A stretch of DNA of 54,954 bases, from assembly GCA_051745935.1 (NCBI GenBank), contig JBNJEM010000001.1:1-54954 (forward strand). The letters run 5' to 3'. The notes under the pieces are model-generated. The model was not told the origin of the DNA and made no database searches. It was given only the letters and a program-made list of their open reading frames with translations. Origin of the DNA: JBNJEM01 sp051745935 (GTDB taxonomy: Bacteria > Planctomycetota > Planctomycetia > Pirellulales > Pirellulaceae). Shown piece after piece: positions 18,218 to 26,361 of this stretch (position 1 is the stretch's first letter; every line of letters starts with the position of its first letter). Both the position numbers and the translations under genes were made by a program.

Positions 18218-18856
18218 GTGAAGACCATTCTCTTTAGAGCCACGATCGTGGCGATCCCGCTAGTTTGTTGTGTCATCAGTGGGCAAGTAAGCGCGCAGGA
18301 GGGCCAGCCGCGTCCGAGCGGCACCTCGGTGGCCGTGATCGACCTGGGAGAAGTGTTTAAAAGCCATCCCCGGTTGGCAAGCGAGATTGAGGACATCAAG
18401 TCGGAGCTTAATTCGTTTCAAACGATGATCCGTCAAGAGCAACAGAAGGGACAGAGCCTTTCGGAAGAGCTCAAAACGCTGAAGCCGGGCACTCAGGGAT
18501 ACACGGTGAAGGAGAAGGAGCTTGCCAATTTGGAGACGGACTTAAACGTAATGGTGCGCCAGCGGAAGCGGGAAATGCTGGAAAAGGAAGCGCAAATACG
18601 CTATCGAGCCTACCAGGAGATCCAGCAGCATGTCGCGCGGTTTTGCCAAAAGTATGGCATTCAATTGGTAATCCGTTTTGACCGCAATCCCATCGATTCA
18701 TCGAACGCCCAACAAGTGCTTGCGGGGTTGAATCGCCCCATAATCTACCAGAATTCACTCGACATTACGGACCACATCATCGATGCCCTGGAGGCGGACG
18801 GCCCGGTCCAGAACACGGCGAATAGAAACCAGGTTCCACCTCGCCCGGGAAAGTAG
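18218..18856 (+). CDS. skp: OmpH/Skp family periplasmic chaperone
   Basis: 212 residues. A signal peptide (ending SGQVSAQ) is followed by VAVIDLGEVFKSHPRL, the typical start of OmpH proteins, a long charged coiled coil (EEL, KEKELANLETDL, RKREMLEKE) forming the Skp tentacle, and YGIQLVIRFD returning to the body strands. Skp trimers hold unfolded outer-membrane proteins in the periplasm. GTG 18218 is chosen because AAGGAG lies 8 bases upstream. The tail after about residue 190 is Pro/Asn-rich and not conserved. First gene of the set with lpxC and lpxA, matching the common skp-lpx clustering. Confidence 0.9.
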   Translation: MKTILFRATIVAIPLVCCVISGQVSAQEGQPRPSGTSVAVIDLGEVFKSHPRLASEIEDIKSELNSFQTMIRQEQQKGQSLSEELKTLKPGTQGYTVKEKELANLETDLNVMVRQRKREMLEKEAQIRYRAYQEIQQHVARFCQKYGIQLVIRFDRNPIDSSNAQQVLAGLNRPIIYQNSLDITDHIIDALEADGPVQNTANRNQVPPRPGK

Positions 18857-18942
18857 TTCATCGCCGACAACATTCGACCATCCACCGCGGGTGTCTTTTG
18901 AACCTCTTTTCCATCATTTGGTTGGCCACCTTGATTCACTCA

Positions 18943-19812
18943 GTGCGTTACCAGAACACCATTGCCGCGCCGGTTGCGGTCGAAGGGTTTGGCTACTGGA
19001 GCGGTTTGGACGTGCGGGTAGAGTTTCGGCCGGCACCGCCCAATACCGGTCTGGTGTTCGTGCGCGCCGACCTCGGTTCTCCGCGGCGAATCAAGGCTGA
19101 AGTGGCCAATCGGGTCGAGGTTCCGCGGCGGACCAATCTTCACACGCCATACGCCGTGGTCGAAATGGTGGAGCATGTCATGGCGACTTTGGCGGGGCTG
19201 CAAATCGATAACTGCGAAATCTGGGTGGATCGCGCCGAGATGCCTGGATGTGACGGGTCCAGCCAGCCGTTCGTGGATGCCGTGTGTTCCGTTGCGCGTG
19301 TCGCTCAACCCGCCGCCCGCGAGACATTGGCGATCACGGAGGTGGTTCGGGTGGGTGACGAGAATTGCTGGGTGGAAGCTCGACCGGCCTCGAGCCATGG
19401 ACTTTCAATCCGCTACCTGCTCGACTATGGCGAGGAAGGTCCCATTGGGCGACAGAGCATTGACCTGGTTTTGTCCCCGCGCGTATTCCGTGCTCAACTT
19501 GCGGCTGCTCGCACCTTCATCCTTCGGGAGGAGGCCGAGTGGCTGCGGCGGCAGGGGTTGGGGGAACGGGTGACGTGCGGTGATTTGCTGGTATTCAACG
19601 ATACGGGGCCGGTGAACAATGAGTTAAGGTTCCATAATGAATGCGTGCGTCACAAAACGGCGGATCTGGTGGGGGATTTGGCCTTGGCGGACTGTGATAT
19701 TCAAGGACGGATCGTGGGCTATCGCAGTGGTCACCGATTAAACGCGGAGTTGGTTCGCACGCTGCTGCGCGAACCGGTCGCGATTACGCGGGGTCGGTGC
19801 CGAGTTGCTTGA
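18943..19812 (+). CDS. lpxC: UDP-3-O-acyl-GlcNAc deacetylase LpxC
   Basis: About 289 residues. It catalyses the committed, zinc-dependent deacetylation in lipid A synthesis. VEHVMATL supplies Glu77 and the zinc ligand His78. RHKTAD gives His237 and Asp241, the other ligands, and SGHRLN gives His264, the general acid. All catalytic positions are present, so an active enzyme is expected. GTG 18943 gives an N-terminus (RYQNTIAAPVAVEGFGYWSG) aligning with LpxC starts; a TTG at 18898 would add a hydrophobic 15-residue piece. No good ribosome site precedes either, so the start is uncertain. Follows skp by about 86 bp; lpxA follows by 45 bp. Confidence 0.92.
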   Translation: MRYQNTIAAPVAVEGFGYWSGLDVRVEFRPAPPNTGLVFVRADLGSPRRIKAEVANRVEVPRRTNLHTPYAVVEMVEHVMATLAGLQIDNCEIWVDRAEMPGCDGSSQPFVDAVCSVARVAQPAARETLAITEVVRVGDENCWVEARPASSHGLSIRYLLDYGEEGPIGRQSIDLVLSPRVFRAQLAAARTFILREEAEWLRRQGLGERVTCGDLLVFNDTGPVNNELRFHNECVRHKTADLVGDLALADCDIQGRIVGYRSGHRLNAELVRTLLREPVAITRGRCRVA

Positions 19813-19857
19813 TTCGTGTGAAGTATGATTCATTTATCCCTCGCGGGAGATCGGCCC

Positions 19858-20664
19858 ATGTCTACCATCGTCGGCGAACATGCCGTTATCGACCCCCGAG
19901 CCAACATTGACGAGGACGTGGAAATTGGTCCCTTCTGTGTCGTGGGACCGAACGTGTCGGTCGGTCGGGGAACGCGGCTAATCAACAGCGTGACACTCAC
20001 CGGACACGTGACGCTGGGCCGATATAATCAGCTCCATCCGGGAGTGGTCATTGGCGGGGACCCTCAAGACCTGAGCTACCAGGGGAGCCCCACGGAAGTC
20101 GTGATCGGCGATCACAACATATTTCGGGAGTGCGTGACGGTCAACCGGGCGACGGAAAAAGAGAAGCACGTTACTTCCATCGGCGACCATTGTTTCTTGA
20201 TGGCGTGCTCCCACGTGGCCCACGATTGTTGTATTGGCGACCGGGTGGTGATGGCCAACGGCGTGCTGCTTGGTGGACATGTCCGCGTGGGGCATCACGC
20301 AACGATTTCCGGCGGCAGCGCTGTTCACCATTTCGCCTCCATCGGTGCCTATACGTTCGTGACCGGAATGAGTCGCGTCATCCACGACGTTCCTCCTTAC
20401 ATGTTGCTGGACGGCCAACCCGCTCGCCCCCGCTGCATCAATGTTGTCGCATTGAAACGAAACGATTTTCCACCGCGAGACATCGAAGCGTTAACCGAGG
20501 CGCACCGGCTCATCTATCGCGCCAAGGTCGGGCTTGACCGCGCGCGCGAGATGCTGCGAAGTAATGGGCACTTGGTTCCGTGCGTCAACCACTTGCTCGG
20601 TTCACTCCAGGCGCAGGCGGAAGGCCGTCACGGTCGCGGCCGGGACAAAAGGAAGGCGGCATGA
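19858..20664 (+). CDS. lpxA: UDP-GlcNAc O-acyltransferase LpxA
   Basis: 268 residues, standard LpxA length. The N-terminal two-thirds is a left-handed beta-helix with hexapeptide repeats (IGPFCVVGPNVSVGRG and so on); the catalytic base is His122 in CSHVAHDCCIGD; a short helical domain closes the protein. It transfers an acyl chain from ACP to the 3-position of UDP-GlcNAc or its 3-amino analogue, the first step of lipid A. ATG 19858 follows GGGAG by 8 bases. The stop overlaps the start of the next gene (ATGA), indicating translational coupling. Confidence 0.94.
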   Translation: MSTIVGEHAVIDPRANIDEDVEIGPFCVVGPNVSVGRGTRLINSVTLTGHVTLGRYNQLHPGVVIGGDPQDLSYQGSPTEVVIGDHNIFRECVTVNRATEKEKHVTSIGDHCFLMACSHVAHDCCIGDRVVMANGVLLGGHVRVGHHATISGGSAVHHFASIGAYTFVTGMSRVIHDVPPYMLLDGQPARPRCINVVALKRNDFPPRDIEALTEAHRLIYRAKVGLDRAREMLRSNGHLVPCVNHLLGSLQAQAEGRHGRGRDKRKAA

Positions 20665-21737
20665 GTCATCTGCGAGTCGCGGTTGTTGGTTGCGGTCATC
20701 TGGGAAGGATTCACGCCCGGTTGCTGAAGACACTCAAGGAGATCGAGCTGGTTGGTGTGGCCGATCCCTTCCCTGCCGCTCGTGAGCAAGTGGCGGCGGA
20801 ATGCGAATGCCAGGCGTTCGCTCGCCACGGTGAATTGATCGGGCAGGTGGATGCCGCCGTGGTCGCCACCCCTACCCAGTTCCATCATCCCGTCGCCCTG
20901 GAACTGCTGCAACATGGTATCCATCTGCTTATCGAAAAACCAATAACAAGCACCGTTGCGCAAGCCAACCAGCTCATCGACCACGCCCGAACCGCCGGCC
21001 TCGTGCTACAGGTTGGACATGTGGAACGCTTCAATTCCGCTTGGAATGCGGCGGTTGGCCATCTGCAGGCTCCCCAATACATCGAAGCCGTTCGCGCCGG
21101 CACCTATACCTTTCGAGCGACCGACGTAAGTATCGTGCTCGACCTGATGATCCACGACCTGGACCTGATCCTTTCCGTGGTGAAGAGTTCCGTTACGGAC
21201 GTCGAAGCGATGGGGCTGGCGTTGTTTGGCCCCCATGAAGACCTGGCCATGGCCCGACTCAAATTCGCCAATGGCTGCATCGCCAACCTGAAAGCTTCCC
21301 GCGTAAACCACTCCCCTCAACGCACCATGCAGGTGTTCGCCCGCAACGCCTTCGCGTCCATTGACTTTGCTCAAGGACAAACGCAACTCATCCGGCCCGC
21401 CCCGGAAGTTCTGGCCAAAACCGTTGACCTGACCCGGTGTCCACCAGAACAACAGCGGCAAGTTCAGGAAAACATGTTCCACGACCTACTCCGCATGGAA
21501 TCGGTCACCGCGGATCCCGTAAACGCCATCTTGGACGAACAACGCGATTTTTGCCGGGCGATCCGAGAAGGGAAGCCGGTGAGGGTTGGCGGGGAACAAG
21601 GACGGGACGCCCTGGCGGTCGCGGAACAAATCCTCAGTTCAATCCAATCGCACCACTGGAACGGACTCGCGTCCGACCAAGTTGGCCCTCACGCGATTCT
21701 TGCCCCCAGCGTCTCCCCCACCAAACGCGCGGCGTAA
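20661..21737 (+). CDS. Gfo/Idh/MocA oxidoreductase, LpxA-linked
   Basis: 358 residues. Rossmann motif VVGCGHLGRIHARLL at the N-terminus, EKPI with the conserved Lys near 92, then GHVERFNSAW and LDLMIHDLDLI, the substrate-side signature. Members coupled to lpxA include GnnA, which oxidises the 3-OH of UDP-GlcNAc before transamination to the 3-amino sugar used in some lipid A. The 4-bp overlap with lpxA favours that role, but no GnnB-type aminotransferase is in the window, so the assignment is inferred. The 3' tail after about residue 335 is variable. Confidence 0.8.
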   Translation: MSHLRVAVVGCGHLGRIHARLLKTLKEIELVGVADPFPAAREQVAAECECQAFARHGELIGQVDAAVVATPTQFHHPVALELLQHGIHLLIEKPITSTVAQANQLIDHARTAGLVLQVGHVERFNSAWNAAVGHLQAPQYIEAVRAGTYTFRATDVSIVLDLMIHDLDLILSVVKSSVTDVEAMGLALFGPHEDLAMARLKFANGCIANLKASRVNHSPQRTMQVFARNAFASIDFAQGQTQLIRPAPEVLAKTVDLTRCPPEQQRQVQENMFHDLLRMESVTADPVNAILDEQRDFCRAIREGKPVRVGGEQGRDALAVAEQILSSIQSHHWNGLASDQVGPHAILAPSVSPTKRAA

Positions 21738-22177
21738 GAGGCGAAACGATCACCAGCCGCCGCCGGTCTCCAAACACCGCTCATCGCCTGGAAATCCCGT
21801 GGAGCTCCGTCTGGTCCGTGGGGGACTCCAGCCGACACGGCCAATCGGAGGCGGGAGGAAATCGGGTAAGGTGGTTGTCGTGAATACCCGCTGGCAAGTA
21901 GAATCGAAGGCCTGAGTTTCGTGGAGCGTGGATAAGCCATGTATCCGTGGCGCATTCTCATGTGGTGCCGCCCCTTGGAACGCCCATTCGGTCATCCTGG
22001 CCGCGAGAGGCGGGCGTTCGTGGCCTAGCGGATCGCCAAGGGGGCGGGGCGGAAATGGTCCCGAGGGGCGGTTCTCTCCCTCGATCTCTCTGGTAGCCGC
22101 TCCACGGCGGTTTGAGTAGGATCGAGCGGCTGTTATCCACGATCGGTATCCTGTAGGACTCGTGCAAGGGCAATGGC
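21738..22177. other. Intergenic, nothing recognised
   Basis: About 440 bp between codirectional genes; no repeat family member, hairpin with T-run or protein-like frame was seen. Confidence 0.45.
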
Positions 22178-23329
22178 ATGCGTTACTCGTTTCGGCTCGC
22201 AGAACTACTTGGACATGTTCCCGATCCGAGAAGGCGTCCGGGGACCATTAAAGCAATCGTGGAATATACCGGCCTGGATCGGCATCAGGTGGCCGCGTTG
22301 CTGAAAAACGAAATCAAGTATATCCCGCTGCAGGCGCTCTCTCGGTTGTGCGACTATTTGATCGAACACGGATACGTTTCCGCCGATCAGTTGCCGGGCG
22401 CGTTGTTCGCCGTCGAGCCGGAACACTTCTGGGAACTTCTGGCTCGCCGACGCCGCTTGGAAATGTGTCTTGGCGTCCGGACGGGGGATGAAAAATGGCC
22501 GGAGCGAGCGTGGGTCGTGGCCTCCGATTCCGTGTTGCTGGGTGAATTGCTCAACGGAGTTTCCACTTTAGGTGGAACCGCCAAGCACCAAAGCCCTCAG
22601 GGCTCGGGCGCGTTTCCCCCCCACCCGGAGCATCTGCAGCAGTCGCTCGTGTGGAGTCCCGGGCAAGTCGCGCCCAAGGAAGTGATCGCGCGGGCCTACG
22701 AAGTCTACGACCAGTTTTCCCGCCCCGGCAGCGACAAGGCAATGATTTGTTTAGGGAGTATGAAGAGCAATCCGGTGGCGGAGTTGATCCTGGCTCAATC
22801 ATTCGGTTGCGAGCCGTTCACCCCGGCCGACGATGTGCCGGAAAGCTCACGGAGAACCTGCCCCATTTTCCTCCGCTACCGGGCCGACGATCCACACCCC
22901 GCCTCGTGTGCGGGCGGATTGCGGCTGAGTAAAACGGAAGAGGTCGCGTCGCCAGGCATCTACTTTGAAACGAAAAGTGGTCGGTGGGAGTATTGCGGCT
23001 GGGACCAGCCAGAAAACGATACGGCACTTGTCTTCTATATTCATCGGGAATCACAGGGACGCCTGGAAATGGTGCTGGGTGGGTTCTCTGGTCGCGCCAC
23101 CAGACTGCTGGCCCGTACCCTGGCCTCCCGGGCCGAACAGTTTTGGCCCCCTGTTTATTCCAAGCACGGAATCCAAGCCGGCGCCTATATTGTCAAATAC
23201 CACTTTGCCAAGGACGATCGTCCGCCCGACCTGCTGCAAACCGACCTGGTTGCCGACACCAAAATCATCCCCCTCGATCATGAAGTCATCGCGCGGCGCC
23301 TAAACACGGGTAAAAATGACGTGGACTGA
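22178..23329 (+). CDS. HTH-domain protein of unknown function
   Basis: 383 residues. The first 70 resemble a Cro/CI-type helix-turn-helix: TIKAIVEYTGLDRHQVAALL, then YIPLQALSRLCDYLIEHGYV. The rest is not recognised. It includes KAMICLGSMKSNPVAELILA, a loop-helix that looks like a nucleotide- or metabolite-site fold, and later GIYFETKSGRWEYCGWDQPE and ALVFYIHRESQGRLEMVLGG. No membrane segment. Could be a transcription regulator with a ligand domain. ATG 22178 is preceded by AAGGG at 12 bases. Stands alone. Confidence 0.65.
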   Translation: MRYSFRLAELLGHVPDPRRRPGTIKAIVEYTGLDRHQVAALLKNEIKYIPLQALSRLCDYLIEHGYVSADQLPGALFAVEPEHFWELLARRRRLEMCLGVRTGDEKWPERAWVVASDSVLLGELLNGVSTLGGTAKHQSPQGSGAFPPHPEHLQQSLVWSPGQVAPKEVIARAYEVYDQFSRPGSDKAMICLGSMKSNPVAELILAQSFGCEPFTPADDVPESSRRTCPIFLRYRADDPHPASCAGGLRLSKTEEVASPGIYFETKSGRWEYCGWDQPENDTALVFYIHRESQGRLEMVLGGFSGRATRLLARTLASRAEQFWPPVYSKHGIQAGAYIVKYHFAKDDRPPDLLQTDLVADTKIIPLDHEVIARRLNTGKNDVD

Positions 23330-23371
23330 GCCCTGTGCGGATCCAACGAAGTATGTTCTCAAACCTCAAAC

Positions 23372-23420
23372 CCCATAACAAAACCATTTACATTTCCGGC
23401 CCTCCGAGGCATTTTGCCGG
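23372..23420 (+). repeat. R3 repeat, partial copy
   Basis: Begins ATAACAAAACCATTTACATT, as other R3 copies do, and loses similarity after about 50 bp. Lies 43 bp downstream of the previous stop. Confidence 0.5.
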
Positions 23421-23609
23421 GCCCAGCCTTGGTTGACCGGTCGTTGATTCTCGGGGGGCCTGGGAGAATAAGGGTAGGAGTCGGACGCACAACGCTCCCG
23501 AAGGGCGGTTGCGGCGTGCGACTCGTCCCCTGTTTTTTCGCCGACTCTCTCGTTCCAACCCCCAAATGCCTCCGCTCCGGCGTCACTCGGAATTGCCAAG
23601 GAGTTATCC

Positions 23610-24143
23610 ATGAAGACCTATCTCGTCGTCACCATGACTTGCCCCGACCGGCCTGGGATCGTCGAGGCTATTACGGAACAAGTACTGAGCCACTCCGCCA
23701 ATTGGGAGGACAGCAGAATGGCACGCCTCGGGGGCGACTTCGCCGGCATCATCTTGCTCAGCGTTGACGAACCCCATGCCGAAAAACTCAAACAGGCCCT
23801 GCTCGACCTGAGCGATCACGAAACCACGGTGACCGTGAAAACCACCGAGGAGATGCCTTCCACGCCTTCCCCTGAAGAGCAATTATTCCATCTGCGGCTC
23901 ACCGGCGCCGATCACGAGGGGATTGTTCATGGAGTTTCAGCCTATCTGGCCAACCAGGGCATCAACGTTGAATCGATGGAGAGCAACGTCGCTCCAGCCC
24001 CCATGAGCGCGTCTCCTCTCTTTCACATGACAGCCACGATCAAAGTGCCTCGCGGAGTGAATCTAGAGCAATTGACGAGGAACCTCAATCAGATCGGCGA
24101 CGAAGAGGGGGTGGACATTCACGTCAAGCCCCTTAACCCATGA
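23610..24143 (+). CDS. GcvR-like double ACT-domain protein
   Basis: 177 residues in two ACT domains: residues 1-80 begin MKTYLVVTMTCPDRPGIVEA, residues 90-177 begin FHLRLTGADHEGIVHGVSAY. This is the layout of GcvR, which in E. coli regulates the glycine cleavage operon by binding GcvA; many relatives are generic amino-acid sensors. No glycine-cleavage gene is nearby, so the partner is unknown. ATG 23610 has AAGGAG 8 bases upstream. An R2 element starts 36 bp after the stop. Confidence 0.85.
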   Translation: MKTYLVVTMTCPDRPGIVEAITEQVLSHSANWEDSRMARLGGDFAGIILLSVDEPHAEKLKQALLDLSDHETTVTVKTTEEMPSTPSPEEQLFHLRLTGADHEGIVHGVSAYLANQGINVESMESNVAPAPMSASPLFHMTATIKVPRGVNLEQLTRNLNQIGDEEGVDIHVKPLNP

Positions 24144-24627
24144 TGCTCGGCCACGAACATCACGGTCCCCAGGACGTAGCCGTTCACGGATGCCGCTACA
24201 CGGCTTGGACACAAGAGCCCGCATGGATGCCACGGGCTTGTCCCGTGGTGGTTCACGCTCGCCGCTACAAACCGGCCGGACACATCCACTCCTGGCCGTC
24301 GGTAGCGTGAAACGTAACGGACCACGGGACAAGCCCGTGGCATTTGCACCTTGAACAGGCCTTCTTCAAGACGTGCCACGCAAGTGCGAACGTCCACCGA
24401 TATCAGCCTCTTGCCCGTGAACGGTTAGCCCAGGACAAACCTGGGGCATTCCTCGATTTGTTCAACGGCGTCCGACGGACCGTGTCCGCGCATACTTGAA
24501 GCTGGGGAAACTATACGGGTTCAAGGATCCATCGCGAATGGTCGCCTACCGCCGTGCCGATGGATACTAGGGAGATCGGGAAAGCGCGAAAGAGGTATCC
24601 AAACATCAGACCTAGTCGAGAAACAGC
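24144..24627. other. Intergenic filled by an R2 element
   Basis: R2 copy at 24179-24425; the other 200 bp show nothing recognisable. Confidence 0.6.
24179..24425 (+). repeat. R2 MITE-like repeat, full copy
   Basis: About 247 bp bounded by GCCGTTCACGG and CCGTGAACGGT, which are inverse of each other. Inside, two arms around CCACGGGCTTGTCCCGTGG and CCACGGGACAAGCCCGTGG form a second inverted pair. No coding capacity. Confidence 0.85.
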
Positions 24628-24903
24628 ATGGATCAAGTCCGAATTCTGGCCGAAATTCGCTCTCTGGTTCGCAACCGGTTCGATAAAGCTGGAGCACCCA
24701 TGGAAGCCACGCTTGAAGAGGCTATGCTGATCCGACACGGTTGCTTTTGCGGCCGTCGTTTCCACGCTGACGGCCTGCAAGCCATTTGGTTCATTGAAGA
24801 AAACCAAATCAAGTTTTACGACCGCGAAGGAAGCATTACCGAGGTCTTGGACCTCTCTCCCGAAAGCTTATTCTTGGAAACCAACCCCCCTCAAGCAGCG
24901 TAA
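24628..24903 (+). CDS. Small conserved-looking protein, planctomycete type
   Basis: 91 residues, no named family. It is compact and charged with no membrane segment: MDQVRILAEIRSLVRNRFDK, a CFCGRRFHADGLQAIWFIEE stretch with two Cys, and a C-terminal ITEVLDLSPESLF. The amphipathic N-terminal helix and short strands suggest a small soluble fold. ATG 24628 lacks a strong ribosome site. It ends 27 bp before the convergent Hpt gene, and such tight packing supports it as real. Confidence 0.6.
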   Translation: MDQVRILAEIRSLVRNRFDKAGAPMEATLEEAMLIRHGCFCGRRFHADGLQAIWFIEENQIKFYDREGSITEVLDLSPESLFLETNPPQAA

Positions 24904-24929
24904 GCGGGAATGAAGGGGCAAACCGGACC

Positions 24930-25346
24930 TCACCTTTGCTTTTTCTCGCGCAAGAATACGTCCACCTCTCGGTCAATCTGTTCAGCGTGCGTTTCTAGTT
25001 GCTTGAGTAGGGGGGGCACTTGATCGAACGCCGCTGCTTTGCCTAGCTTCTCCAGTTCGAACGCAAGCGCCCCGGTTTCACGAGCCCCGATGTTGTAGAA
25101 CGCGTTTTTGGCCGTGTGCGCGCACCGGTGAAATAGCTTGGCATCCCCTGCTTCCAACGCCTCATGCAGCGATTTCATCATGTGCGCCACTTCGACGCGA
25201 AAGGCGTCCAAGACCTGGATCAGCAAATCCACGTCACCGGCCGCGACCTCCAACGCCACATCCCAATCAACCCGCGAGTGAGCGTCCCGGCTCTTGGAGC
25301 CACCACCGTTGCCGGCCGGTTCGGATTGTCTTCCTTCCTCGTCCAT
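24930..25346 (-). CDS. Hpt-domain histidine phosphotransfer protein
   Basis: 138 residues. The phosphorylated-histidine helix reads HRCAHTAKNAFYNIGARETG with His77 matching the canonical AHTxKGxxxNIGA. Around it are the four-helix-bundle pieces AFRVEVAHMMKSLHEALEAG and ALAFELEKLGKA. Hpt proteins relay phosphate between hybrid histidine kinases and response regulators; no kinase or receiver gene is in the window, so the partner is elsewhere. ATG 25346 follows GGGAG by 8 bases, which excludes the longer frame to 25466. The first 30 residues are disordered and Gly/Ser-rich. Confidence 0.88.
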   Translation of the reverse strand: MDEEGRQSEPAGNGGGSKSRDAHSRVDWDVALEVAAGDVDLLIQVLDAFRVEVAHMMKSLHEALEAGDAKLFHRCAHTAKNAFYNIGARETGALAFELEKLGKAAAFDQVPPLLKQLETHAEQIDREVDVFLREKKQR

Positions 25347-25480
25347 TGCGATTTCTCCCGCGTCTTGTCGCCAGACATGCCTGTTTCCTACAGTGTCGAC
25401 TGTGAGCGTTCCACAAGCAAGGGGCCGGGCGTCCGCGCCCACCAGCTCTGGGCGGGGCGACAACACGGGAGCCAGGTTTT

Positions 25481-25583
25481 ATATTACAGGCGGTTGAATT
25501 CTTCCGGGTGGAACGCTGCCCGACGCAAACCGTCCTCCCGTTGGTCGGACTCGCGGCGGAGAACGTCATCCGCGACCGGTATT
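25481..25583 (-). repeat. R1 palindromic element, copy e (tandem)
   Basis: Reverse-oriented unit, 103 bp, sharing its right boundary with copy f. Lies between the divergent Hpt gene and the small gene at 25734. Confidence 0.88.
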
Positions 25584-25681
25584 ACAGGCGGTTGAATTCT
25601 TCCGGGTGGAACGCTGCCCGACGCAAGCCGTCCTCCCGTTGGTCGGACTCGCGGCGGAGAACGTCATTCGCGACCGGTATA
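25580..25681 (-). repeat. R1 palindromic element, copy f (tandem)
   Basis: Second unit of a direct tandem with copy e, 102 bp, nearly identical to it. The shared boundary reads GGTATTACAGG, so one terminus serves both units. Ends 52 bp before ATG 25734. Confidence 0.88.
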
Positions 25682-25733
25682 TTACGGGCTGTAAGATCCT
25701 CCAAAAAACAAAACGGCTCCAGGGTAACAGTGA

Positions 25734-25952
25734 ATGGGCAATCCAAAAGGCGACAAACTGTACGTGAACCTGAGCGCCTCTCAGGTCAGGCGACGACTTC
25801 AAGGGATGGGATACGGCGTCAGGAAAATTCAGAGTGCGGGAAAGGATCGTGCCGTTGTCATCCACACAGCCACCGGAGAGCATCTGCAAGAATTAGAAGC
25901 GATCTTCGGCGATGTAAAGATCGGCCGTTCGGAACAACAGATTGACGGTTGA
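25734..25952 (+). CDS. Small basic protein, planctomycete type
   Basis: 72 residues, no named family. The sequence is regular and protein-like: KGDKLYVNLSASQVRRRLQG, then GYGVRKIQSAGKDRAVVIHT, then ATGEHLQELEAIFGDVK. The amphipathic helices and short strands suggest a compact RNA- or protein-binding fold; I recall similar short planctomycete proteins but no function. ATG 25734 lies 52 bp after R1 copy f, which may form part of its leader. Confidence 0.6.
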   Translation: MGNPKGDKLYVNLSASQVRRRLQGMGYGVRKIQSAGKDRAVVIHTATGEHLQELEAIFGDVKIGRSEQQIDG

Positions 25953-26361
25953 AATGAGGACACCAGGGCCTCCGGCACTCTGGTGCCCTCTTTCACATTC
26001 AGTTACCGGGACCCGTTCACGGGACCCGCTACACGGCCTGGACAGGGGAGCGCGCGTGGATGCCGCGGGCTTGTCCCCTGGCATTTGGACCTTGAAAAAC
26101 CTTCCTTCCACATGTGCAACGGAATTGCGAACGTCCGCGGATATCAGTCTCTTGCCCGTGAACGGTCACGGTCACTGTTTGGCCGATTGGCGTAGGTCGG
26201 ACTTTCCAGCCTCCCGGCCGTGAATATGGCGAAACACGGCGAAACTCTCCGTGAATCGGGGTCAGCCTGGAAACGCTGACGCATATCGCTGCTAATCGGC
26301 CAAAGTGTTGCCCCATTCATTGTGTGGTAATGCAGCCTTTGGGAATCCGGGCTGCCGTGCG
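25953..26361. other. Intergenic between converging genes, short R2
   Basis: Contains the 155-bp deleted R2 copy (26012-26166). Bases 26200-26260 weakly resemble 27435-27480 (CTTTCCAGCC, then GGCCGTGAAT), a further minor repeat. Confidence 0.5.
26012..26166 (+). repeat. R2 repeat, internally deleted copy
   Basis: Both ends are kept (CCGTTCACGGG and CCCGTGAACGG) but only 155 bp long. The missing ~90 bp lie between the two internal inverted arms, which are fused, as expected from collapse of the internal palindrome. Confidence 0.82.
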
